This document shows positions 1 through 5,858 of a stretch of 11,145 nt of DNA, in pieces. How positions within the stretch are numbered: the first letter of the stretch is position 1; the number at the start of each line of letters is the position of its first letter. The position numbers and the translations under genes were made by a program. The DNA is from Aquificaceae bacterium (GTDB lineage Bacteria > Aquificota > Aquificia > Aquificales > Aquificaceae), in the NCBI GenBank assembly GCA_026982025.1, contig JALSHX010000242.1, positions 1 to 11,145 of the forward strand, written 5' to 3'. The notes under the pieces were generated by a model. That model worked only from the letters and a program-made list of their open reading frames with translations. It did not search any database and was not told where the DNA came from.

Positions 1-1
1 C

Positions 2-58
2 ATTGTCCGTAAGGACCATGTTGATGAGTGTATAGATGTGCTCCAGAGGATACTTTAG
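2..58 (+). CDS. 3' end of a plus-strand gene, possibly a class-III aminotransferase (partial)
   Basis: The frame starting at base 2 is open for 18 codons and ends in TAG at 56-58. It encodes IVRKDHVDECIDVLQRIL. The pattern (hydrophobic pair, short polar stretch, then a helix of the form x-x-I-D-x-x-x-x-x-L-x-x-x-L) looks like the C-terminus of acetylornithine or other class-III aminotransferases. This is family resemblance from a very short tail and is not a firm assignment. Its TAG overlaps the TAA of the convergent GGDEF gene (shared bases 55-58), which is typical of this tightly packed genome. The rest of the gene lies outside the window. Confidence 0.5.
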   Translation: MVRKDHVDECIDVLQRIL

Positions 59-912
59 TCGGCAAAGCTGACTCTGTTCTTTCCCTCTCTCTTAGCTTCG
101 TAAAGGGCTTTGTCGGATACTTCAATAGCTTCTTTGAGGTCTCCCCTGAATTCTGCAATTCCCACACTCACCGTAATTTTCAGATCGGGAATTTCGCCGA
201 GTTTAAGGTTTTCAATGTTTCTTCTGATCTTTTCCCCCACAGCCTTTGCTCCTTCCCTGTCCGTTCTGTACAGGATTATCAGGAACTCCTCTCCGCCGTA
301 TCTGATGACCTCGTCGTGTGTCCTGACAGAGGCGGAAAGGCACTTCCCTATCTCCTTCAGTACCCGATCTCCCGCCAAGTGTCCGTAAGTGTCGTTCACT
401 CTCTTGAAGTTGTCTATATCAACCATCAGCACCCATATACCCCTCTTCCTTCTGCCCGAAAGTTTGGTTTCTATGAGATTAAGAAACCTGCGGTTGGCAA
501 GGCCCGTAAGCGGATCAAGAAAGATTAGCTGTGGCACATTCCTGATTATGTCAGCGGAGGCAACTATACCAACCAGCCTGCCGCTATTGTCCGTAATGGG
601 TATGTGTTTAATGTTATGCTCCTCAAAGATGTTGATGATTTCCGTTATCAAGGCATCTTCTTTAGCAACTATTAGCTTCTCCTTTCCCAAAAGCGAAAGC
701 AATTCACCTACGGTCCTGTTTAGGTAGTCGTTGCGGAAAGCGACCAGAATATCGCCTTTTGTAATTATGTTTACCGGCCTGTCTCCTTCGGTGATGATTA
801 CGCTCCCTATGTTTTCCCTGTGCATAGTATCAATGATTTCGCTGACCTTGGTCTCCCTCGTCCCCGTAATCAGGTCAGAGACCATTATGTCTTTAACCTT
901 CAGCAGGTACAT
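55..912 (-). CDS. Diguanylate cyclase with two CBS domains (CBS-CBS-GGDEF)
   Basis: A 285-residue predicted cytosolic protein that should make cyclic di-GMP from two GTP. Two CBS repeats occupy about residues 1-60 and 64-126 (VKDIMVSD opens the first; GRLVGIVASADII closes the second). CBS pairs usually bind adenine nucleotides, so the enzyme is probably gated by AMP/ATP or a related ligand. The GGDEF domain runs from about 131 (DPLTGLANRRF) to the end. It has the catalytic GGEEF at 206-210, the metal-binding aspartate in VDIDNFK near 165, and a product-inhibition I-site RTHD at 197-200, exactly five residues before GGEEF as in PleD. It should therefore be active and feedback-inhibited. No membrane segment or signal peptide is seen. 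The ATG at 912 lies inside the end of gcvPA (13-base overlap), so it is probably co-translated with the glycine cleavage genes. Confidence 0.93.
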   Translation of the reverse strand: MYLLKVKDIMVSDLITGTRETKVSEIIDTMHRENIGSVIITEGDRPVNIITKGDILVAFRNDYLNRTVGELLSLLGKEKLIVAKEDALITEIINIFEEHNIKHIPITDNSGRLVGIVASADIIRNVPQLIFLDPLTGLANRRFLNLIETKLSGRRKRGIWVLMVDIDNFKRVNDTYGHLAGDRVLKEIGKCLSASVRTHDEVIRYGGEEFLIILYRTDREGAKAVGEKIRRNIENLKLGEIPDLKITVSVGIAEFRGDLKEAIEVSDKALYEAKREGKNRVSFAD

Positions 913-2237
913 AAGTATTTCTTAATGCAAGAAATAAGCGTGTCAATCTCCTCCTTTTTTCTCCTTTCGGTGACAGCTATCAGAAGAGCATCTTCCAGTC
1001 CTTCGTAGAGCCTTCCGAGGGGAATCCCGAACAAGAATCCCTCCTCCGCGAGGTGGCGGTGCACTTCCTCCGACCGCTCGTGCCTGAGGGGAAACTCCCA
1101 CAGGTGTGAACCGCTGAAAACCTCTTCAAATCCAGCCTCAAGGAGCTTCTCTTTCAGATAGTGGGCTTTGCTCAGGCTCTGAAGGGCAACCTCTCTCAGT
1201 CCCTCTGAACCCAAAAGGTTCAGGTAAACGAGGTTGGCAAGGGCGAGGAGATTTTGATTGGTGCATATATTGGAAGTTGCCCTTTCCCTCCTGATGTGCT
1301 GTTCTCTCGTCTGAAGGATGAGTGTGTAGGCCCTTTTCCCCTCAACATCCTCCGCCATTCCTACGAGTCTGCCGGGCATTTTTCTGACATATTCTTTTTT
1401 GGTTGCAAAAAACCCCACATAGGGACCGCCGAAATTTAAGGGAACTCCGAGCTGTTGCCCTTCCCCTACAACTATGTCCGCTCCGAACTTACCCGGAGGC
1501 TCAAGAATTGAAAGGGCTACGGGGTCGGCAACAACAACCAATGGCACTTCATACTCCTTGGCAATGCTTGAAAACTCCTCAAGTGGCTCAACGAAACCGA
1601 AGAAGTTGGGATACTGAACAACGAGTGCAAAGCAGGTTCCCTCCTTGAACTCCTCTCTTATCCTCTCACTGTCCGTTGTTCCATCCTCCTGCAGGGGGAC
1701 CTCCAAAAGCTCATCACCCCTACCCGGCAGATAGGTTCTTACCACCTCACGGTAGAGGGGATTTACTCCCCCGGAGATCACCATCCTCCCGCCCTTTCCC
1801 TTTATTGACCGTGCCATGAGCACAGCCTCCGCAAGGGCGGAACCTCCGTCGTACATGGATGCATTTGCCACATCCATTGCGGTCAGTTCACAGATAAGAC
1901 TCTGATACTCAAAGATCGCCGCAAGGGTTCCCTGAGAGGCTTCCGCCTGATAGGGAGTGTATGCTGTGAGAAACTCACCCCTTGAGATTATGTATCCGAT
2001 AAGGGAAGGAACTATCCTGTCGTAGGCTCCTCCTCCTGCAAAGCATATAAGCTCACGGTTTTCTTTTGCCAGCTTTCGGAAATATTTTCTGAGCTCCTCT
2101 TCCGCCATGGGAGAAGGCAGGTTTTCAGGAGGTTTGAGAAGGGATGGGTCAATGTGAGAAAAGAGGTCCTTCAGGCTTTCAAGACCGAGGGCGGATAGGA
2201 TTTCCCGCGTTTCCTCATCCGAGTGGGGAATGTACAT
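900..2237 (-). CDS. gcvPA: Glycine dehydrogenase (decarboxylating) subunit 1, P-protein alpha
   Basis: A 445-residue protein, the usual length for the N-terminal half of the P-protein when it is split into two polypeptides. With GcvPB it decarboxylates glycine and transfers the aminomethyl group to the lipoyl arm of GcvH. Family signatures include YTPYQAEASQGTLAAIFEYQ, followed by the ELTAMDVANASMYDGGSALA region, LGVPLNFGGPYVGFFA, and REQHIRRERATSNICTNQ. The PLP-binding lysine belongs to GcvPB, so its absence here is expected. gcvPB and gcvT are not in the window. The ATG at 2237-2235 overlaps the gcvH TGA by one base (TGATG), suggesting translational coupling and equal dosage of the two proteins. 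It ends within the start of the CBS-GGDEF gene. Confidence 0.96.
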   Translation of the reverse strand: MYIPHSDEETREILSALGLESLKDLFSHIDPSLLKPPENLPSPMAEEELRKYFRKLAKENRELICFAGGGAYDRIVPSLIGYIISRGEFLTAYTPYQAEASQGTLAAIFEYQSLICELTAMDVANASMYDGGSALAEAVLMARSIKGKGGRMVISGGVNPLYREVVRTYLPGRGDELLEVPLQEDGTTDSERIREEFKEGTCFALVVQYPNFFGFVEPLEEFSSIAKEYEVPLVVVADPVALSILEPPGKFGADIVVGEGQQLGVPLNFGGPYVGFFATKKEYVRKMPGRLVGMAEDVEGKRAYTLILQTREQHIRRERATSNICTNQNLLALANLVYLNLLGSEGLREVALQSLSKAHYLKEKLLEAGFEEVFSGSHLWEFPLRHERSEEVHRHLAEEGFLFGIPLGRLYEGLEDALLIAVTERRKKEEIDTLISCIKKYLCTC

Positions 2238-2752
2238 CAGCGCTCCTCTTCGTAGCCGAGGTCCTCCTCGGAAAGGCTCTCAAGGGATTCTTCAATTCCC
2301 TCCACGGGAATCTCCTCGGTGCTATCCTCCCCCTGTTCCTCTTTAATGATCTCCCTTAGAATTTCCGCATAATCCTCCGCGGTCATCAGGTCCTCAACCT
2401 CGGTGGGGTCTTTCATGTCAACCACCGCTATCCATCCCGCATCGTAAGGGTCCTCGTTCACGAGACCCGGGTCGTCCTCAAGGTCCGAGTTTATTTCCGC
2501 AACGGTGCCGGTTATGGGAGAGTAAACGGGTGCCACGTTTTTGACACTCTCAATATTTGCGAGGGTCTCTCCTGCATCAATTTCCGAATCCTTTTCAGGG
2601 AGGTCAACGAATACAATGTCTCCGAGCATTTTCTGGGCGTAATCGGTTATTCCTATCTGCGCCTTGCCGTTCCTAATGTAAGCCCACTCGTGATCCTTGG
2701 TGTAGTAACGGTCCCCCTTCACTATGTATCCGCCCACCACGATGTCGTCCAT
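2237..2752 (-). CDS. gcvH: Glycine cleavage system H protein with acidic C-terminal extension
   Basis: A lipoyl carrier protein that shuttles the aminomethyl group and electrons between the P, T and L proteins. The N-terminal part has YYTKDHEWAYI and the lipoylation motif IESVKNVAPVYSPITG, with the modified lysine at residue 71, followed by NEDPYDAGWI at 99-108. The normal fold ends near residue 137. A further 34 residues (138-171) follow, 16 of them Asp or Glu, making the protein 171 residues against the usual 125-130. The ATG at 2752 has a good Shine-Dalgarno (GGAGGA, minus strand, 2763-2758), five bases away. It is placed 23 bases after the methyltransferase gene and directly before gcvPA, which supports a true glycine-cleavage role and not an orphan lipoyl carrier. 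Lys71 is probably modified by the divergent lplA (inference). Confidence 0.95.
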   Translation of the reverse strand: MDDIVVGGYIVKGDRYYTKDHEWAYIRNGKAQIGITDYAQKMLGDIVFVDLPEKDSEIDAGETLANIESVKNVAPVYSPITGTVAEINSDLEDDPGLVNEDPYDAGWIAVVDMKDPTEVEDLMTAEDYAEILREIIKEEQGEDSTEEIPVEGIEESLESLSEEDLGYEEER

Positions 2753-2775
2753 CCCTGTCCTCCGACTGATTTATT

Positions 2776-3735
2776 TTAAAACCCCTTTGAGAACATAAGA
2801 ACCCTGAACCTATCACCCATACTTATAAGCATTGTTTTAAGCCTTGAAAGCCTCTCCACACCCTCCGGGCTTTCGTCAAAGGACAGCTTATATAGGGTAT
2901 CCATAAATACGGGACTGCTGGATAAAAAGTTTCGCTGAGAATCAAATAGGACCACCTTAAATCCAGCATCCTTTGCGTACTCCATCAGGGCGGAAAAGTT
3001 TACATGAGCGGTGATGTCCATCTCCTCTTCAGAGATAATATAGCTCACTGCCCTGTGTTTTTTATATCCCATAATGGTTCCTTCTGGAAACTTTACCACC
3101 TCATCGGAAGTATAGCCGTAGTCAATAATGAGAACATAACCCTTAATGAGTCTTCTTGCCAGCAATTCAATGAAATCCAGTGAATCAAGGGGAACCTCTA
3201 TCCTCTGTTCAAGGTTTCCGTATCCCATTCTCTCCACAAATTCCCTGATCCTTTCGTTATCAAGGTTTAGCCACACCTCCTCTCCCGTCTCGTTTATGTA
3301 AAGCTCCCTGTCCTTCATCACAACATGAACGGGCAGTGCGTCAAAGAACTCGTTGGCAATGACAACCCCTTCAAAAACAGGTATTTCATCAACCCATCTT
3401 ACTGGAAATCCCCGAAGTACTTTCTTCTGAATGCCCACCAGTGTGGGGCTTATATCGTAAACGAGGTATTCAAGGGAACCGTATAGATCGGGCTTGTTTT
3501 CCCTGAGCCACAGTAAAATGTCTCGTGCAAGAATTCCCCTTCCCGCGCCGAGTTCAAGTATCCTCGGAATATCAAAGGATTCAAGAAGGGGAGCCGCAAA
3601 TCCTGCAACTGCCTCTCCGAAAGCTCTGTCAAGCTCCGGTGCGGTAAAGAAGTCCCCCAGCGAAGAGAACTTCTCTGAAGGGGATGAATAGTACTCCCTA
3701 ACCTTTCGTGCCATATAATCCCTGAAGCTTTCCAA
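2776..3735 (-). CDS. MidA/NDUFAF7-family SAM-dependent methyltransferase
   Basis: A class-I SAM methyltransferase of the COG1565 family. The human member NDUFAF7 dimethylates an arginine of the complex I subunit NDUFS2. Bacterial roles are less defined. Numbered from the TTG start, the family marks are GDFFTAPEL (27-35), SAM-binding ELGAGRG (61-67), NEFFDALPVH (128-137), DYGY (205-208), MGYKKH (222-227) and DITAHVNF (240-247). At 319 residues it is slightly short for the family. Two starts are possible. TTG at 3735 keeps the SFRDYM stretch that resembles the family N-terminus but has no Shine-Dalgarno. ATG at 3714 is preceded by AGGGA four bases upstream. I give the longer form. The TTG start would overlap the preceding GNAT gene by 38 bases. 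No complex I gene is in the window, so the substrate is unknown. Confidence 0.88.
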   Translation of the reverse strand: MESFRDYMARKVREYYSSPSEKFSSLGDFFTAPELDRAFGEAVAGFAAPLLESFDIPRILELGAGRGILARDILLWLRENKPDLYGSLEYLVYDISPTLVGIQKKVLRGFPVRWVDEIPVFEGVVIANEFFDALPVHVVMKDRELYINETGEEVWLNLDNERIREFVERMGYGNLEQRIEVPLDSLDFIELLARRLIKGYVLIIDYGYTSDEVVKFPEGTIMGYKKHRAVSYIISEEEMDITAHVNFSALMEYAKDAGFKVVLFDSQRNFLSSSPVFMDTLYKLSFDESPEGVERLSRLKTMLISMGDRFRVLMFSKGF

Positions 3736-4189
3736 GGGAGTTTAATTCTATCAAAACCGCAGTCTCATCACAGGAGGGGAATTTAACACAGTTCACGCAA
3801 TCGCTCCATACCTTTTGGGGGAGCTGTGATTTGTCAACCTCGCTAAAGCCAAGAGAAGCAAAAAAATCCTTCTCATAGGTTAGAGAAAAGACCCTGCTCA
3901 CGCCCAGCTCCCTTGCCTCTTCAATGCACGCCTCAACGAGCCTTCTCCCTATTCCCTCCCCCCTTCTTCCCTCCCTCACCGCAAGGCTCCTAATTTCCGC
4001 AAGGTCCTCCCATACTACCTGAAGTGCACAGCAGGCGATAATTTCACCCTCCTCCTCGTAAACCCAGAAGTCCCTGATACGCTCACAGATGGAGGCAAGG
4101 CTTCTGGGAAGTAGAATCCCCTTCTGATAGTAATCGCTGATCAGGGAGTGGATTGCCCTCGCATCCTTCAGAACCGCTTTCCTGATCAT
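3698..4189 (-). CDS. GNAT N-acetyltransferase, short N-acetylglutamate synthase-like
   Basis: A 163-residue acetyltransferase. The acetyl-CoA pyrophosphate loop is RRGEGIG (75-81), preceded by the beta-4 strand LAEIRSLAV (63-71). LTYEKDFFASLGF (103-115) and KVWSDCVNCVKFPSCDE (126-142) are typical of the stand-alone ArgA-type bacterial synthases that make N-acetylglutamate, the first step of arginine synthesis. Three cysteines (131, 134, 140) sit in a CxxC-x5-C arrangement in that tail. The ATG at 4189 overlaps the upstream gene's TGA by one base (TGATG). A GTG at 4213 would add eight residues but has less support. The possible aminotransferase (ArgD-like) at the left edge of the window would fit an arginine link, but it is distant and on the other strand. 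Acetylation of another small molecule remains possible. Confidence 0.82.
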   Translation of the reverse strand: MIRKAVLKDARAIHSLISDYYQKGILLPRSLASICERIRDFWVYEEEGEIIACCALQVVWEDLAEIRSLAVREGRRGEGIGRRLVEACIEEARELGVSRVFSLTYEKDFFASLGFSEVDKSQLPQKVWSDCVNCVKFPSCDETAVLIELNSLGKLQGLYGTKG

Positions 4190-4656
4190 CACCTGCACTC
4201 CGTCCCTTCCCACACTTCGTCAAGAAGTAGATACTTCCGACCGTCTCTGACCATAGCAAGACTGTAGCCCTCCTCCCAGTCGTAGCAAACCCTTCCGCCG
4301 TCGGCGAAAAACTCAAAGGTCTCAAGCCTGACACCATCTCCTTCCCACACCTCCTTCACCGCGTATCCGTCCATTTCAACATCAGCGGACATCATGGTGA
4401 ACGGGTTTATCTTTTCAAATAGGATTCTACTGAAATCCTCGCCCTCGATTTTCTTTACAAAAGCGTCTCTTCCATCCGGGTCGTTGTCGTAAAAGACCGT
4501 AAAGCTGAGATCCGGACATCTTACGGTAATCCTTCCCACCTCCCCGTAGGGGAGGTCGGTGATGCTACATGCCCCCACCCTTTTCTTCTCTGCATAGTAG
4601 GAACAGGACGCTACGAGCACAGAGAAAAGTGAGAGACTGATGATTTTAATCACCAC
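4189..4656 (-). CDS. Hypothetical small secreted lipoprotein
   Basis: I do not recognise this 155-residue protein. It starts with a basic-hydrophobic signal (VIKIISLSLFSVL) followed by the lipobox VASC with Cys18, so lipid attachment and export to the cell envelope are likely. The mature part is mostly predicted beta-like with many aromatic and acidic residues, including FTVFYDNDPDGRDAF, CYDWEEGYSLA and a C-terminal WEGTECR. It has four cysteines beyond the lipobox. Translation would start at GTG 4656 or the adjacent GTG 4653. Neither has a clear Shine-Dalgarno. It is the first gene of the minus-strand string and is coupled to the acetyltransferase by a one-base TGATG overlap, but nothing suggests a shared function. 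Confidence 0.7.
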   Translation of the reverse strand: MVIKIISLSLFSVLVASCSYYAEKKRVGACSITDLPYGEVGRITVRCPDLSFTVFYDNDPDGRDAFVKKIEGEDFSRILFEKINPFTMMSADVEMDGYAVKEVWEGDGVRLETFEFFADGGRVCYDWEEGYSLAMVRDGRKYLLLDEVWEGTECR

Positions 4657-4662
4657 AGTTAT

Positions 4663-4691
4663 TTAATATATGCCCTACACTTTTGTATAAT
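4663..4691 (+). promoter_or_regulatory. Predicted sigma-70-type promoter for lplA
   Basis: A perfect TATAAT at 4686-4691 lies 17 bases after TTAATA at 4663-4668 (4 of 6 matches to TTGACA). Transcription would begin near 4698, giving a very short leader before the lplA ATG at 4714. The region is shared with the divergent minus-strand gene starting at 4656. I found no equally good promoter for that direction. Confidence 0.6.
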
Positions 4692-4702
4692 TCCATTGTT
4701 CC

Positions 4703-4708
4703 GGAGGG
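4703..4708 (+). promoter_or_regulatory. Shine-Dalgarno site fixing the lplA start
   Basis: GGAGGG sits five bases before ATG 4714. This favours the ATG over the in-frame TTG at 4696, which lies upstream of the site. Confidence 0.8.
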
Positions 4709-4713
4709 AAGAA

Positions 4714-5799
4714 ATGTGGAGAGTGGTTTATACAGGAGAGAGGCCCCACAACGAGAACATGGCTCTGGACGAGGTGATGCTCCGCCTCAGGTCCGAAGGA
4801 AAGATTCCCAACACCATCAGATTCCTGAAGTTTAAACCCGAGTGCGTTCTCGTTGGTTTCCATCAGGCTGTGGAACAGGAGGTCAGGGAAGAGTACACAT
4901 CGCGGGAAGGCATAGAGGTGGGAAGAAGGATCACCGGCGGTGGAGCAATATACTTTGACGAGTCCCAGTACGGATGGGAGGTCATTGCGAGCAGGGAAGA
5001 CTTCGGAAATGCAAGCTACGAGGAAATTACCGCAACCATCTGCAGGGCGGCTTCCAAAGCCCTCCAGAAGCTCGGCATAAATGCCCAGTTCAGACCAAGA
5101 AACGACATTGAGGTTGATGGGAAAAAGATCTCCGGAACGGGCGGAGTCTTTGAGGGAAACGCATTCCTCTATCAGGGCACTGTTCTCGTTGACTTCAATG
5201 TTGAAAGGATGCTCAAGTCCCTCCAGATTCCCGTTGAGAAGCTAACATCAAAGGGAATAAAAGCTGCGGAAGACAGGGTCACCTGGCTCAAGAGGGAGCT
5301 GGGCAGGATTCCACAGCAGGATGAGGTCTTTGAGGCTTTTATAAAGGCTTTTGAGGAAGAGCTCGGAATTAAGGCAGAGTGGGGAGAACTGACGGAGGAG
5401 GAGATCAAAGGTCTTGAAGAAAGGAAGGATTACTTTAAAAGCGAGGAGTGGATTTACAACATCAAGAGAGCTCCAGAAGAAAGCGAAATGCTTTTCGGAA
5501 TATACAGGTGCCCCGGAGGAACCTTCAGGGTTTCGGCTAAGGTTGATACCGAGAGAAACATTCTTCAGCAGGTGGTTATCAACGGCGACCTTTTTGTGAA
5601 TCCAAAGAGAATCATTTACAACCTTGAGGCATACCTTAAGCACACTCCTATTCAGGAAGTAGAAAATAGGATCAGGGAGTTTTTCGGAGCAACCGCCTTT
5701 GAGAGTGTAAACCTCACACCTGACGATTTCGTTGAGGCAGTCATGTTTCCCCTCAGAAAGCTTGAGGCGGAGGATCTGGGCGTAAAAAAAAAGAACTGA
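4714..5799 (+). CDS. lplA: Lipoate-protein ligase A family protein
   Basis: A 361-residue enzyme expected to activate lipoate with ATP and transfer it to a lysine of lipoyl domains such as GcvH. Catalytic-domain marks are RRITGGGAIYFDESQYGW (71-88), NDIEVDGKKISGTG (130-143, with the substrate-contacting lysine expected at about 138) and LYQGTVLVD (152-160). The C-terminal third (about 255-345, including CPGGTFRVSAKVD) resembles the LplA/LplB accessory domain needed for adenylation, so it looks like a complete one-chain ligase. The ATG at 4714 is set by GGAGGG five bases upstream. The gene ends in GTA-AAA-AAA-AAG-AAC-TGA, with nine consecutive A's at 5784-5792. The -1 frame here continues into the next gene, so a frameshifted longer product is possible. 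It is divergent from the gcvH operon, and GcvH is the only lipoyl acceptor visible here. An octanoyl- rather than lipoyl-transferring specificity cannot be excluded. Confidence 0.92.
   Translation: MWRVVYTGERPHNENMALDEVMLRLRSEGKIPNTIRFLKFKPECVLVGFHQAVEQEVREEYTSREGIEVGRRITGGGAIYFDESQYGWEVIASREDFGNASYEEITATICRAASKALQKLGINAQFRPRNDIEVDGKKISGTGGVFEGNAFLYQGTVLVDFNVERMLKSLQIPVEKLTSKGIKAAEDRVTWLKRELGRIPQQDEVFEAFIKAFEEELGIKAEWGELTEEEIKGLEERKDYFKSEEWIYNIKRAPEESEMLFGIYRCPGGTFRVSAKVDTERNILQQVVINGDLFVNPKRIIYNLEAYLKHTPIQEVENRIREFFGATAFESVNLTPDDFVEAVMFPLRKLEAEDLGVKKKN
5769..5793 (+). promoter_or_regulatory. Candidate -1 frameshift or transcriptional slippage site
   Basis: The run A9 (5784-5792) followed by G contains the heptamer A-AAA-AAG (5787-5793) in the lplA reading frame, the same slippery heptamer used in Escherichia coli dnaX. 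A Shine-Dalgarno-like GGAGGA (5769-5774) lies 12 bases upstream, comparable to the stimulator in dnaX. Slipping back one base avoids the TGA at 5797-5799 and reads ELNKIIGSIGGSLKEN straight into the DUF116 protein. A9 tracts can also cause RNA polymerase slippage, as known for Thermus dnaX. I see only a weak downstream GGAA/TTCC stem (5811-5828). Function is inferred. A one-base sequencing error in the tract is the main alternative. Confidence 0.5.
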
Positions 5800-5858
5800 A
5801 TAAGATAATAGGAAGCATTGGTGGTTCCCTCAAAGAGAACATAAAAAAAGCCAAGGTT

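Noticed and set aside
28..528. Plus-strand open frame of 166 codons
   Set aside because: It lies wholly antisense to the well-supported CBS-GGDEF gene and its product shows no family features. The frame is a shadow.
2237..2752. Reading the H-like protein as the LbpA carrier of the sulfur-oxidising sHdr system
   Set aside because: It is directly coupled to gcvPA and no hdr-like genes are present. A true glycine cleavage H protein is simpler.
5248..5643. Minus-strand open frame of 131 codons inside lplA
   Set aside because: It is a mirror of conserved lplA coding sequence, with no start signal or recognisable domain.
5784..5792. Dismissing the A9 run purely as a sequencing error
   Set aside because: It is possible, but the upstream GGAGGA and the exact A-AAA-AAG phase make a functional site plausible enough to report with that caveat.
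5811..5828. Possible stimulatory hairpin (GGAA/TTCC) after the A9 tract
   Set aside because: The stem is only four base pairs with a ten-base loop, too weak to count as support for frameshifting.
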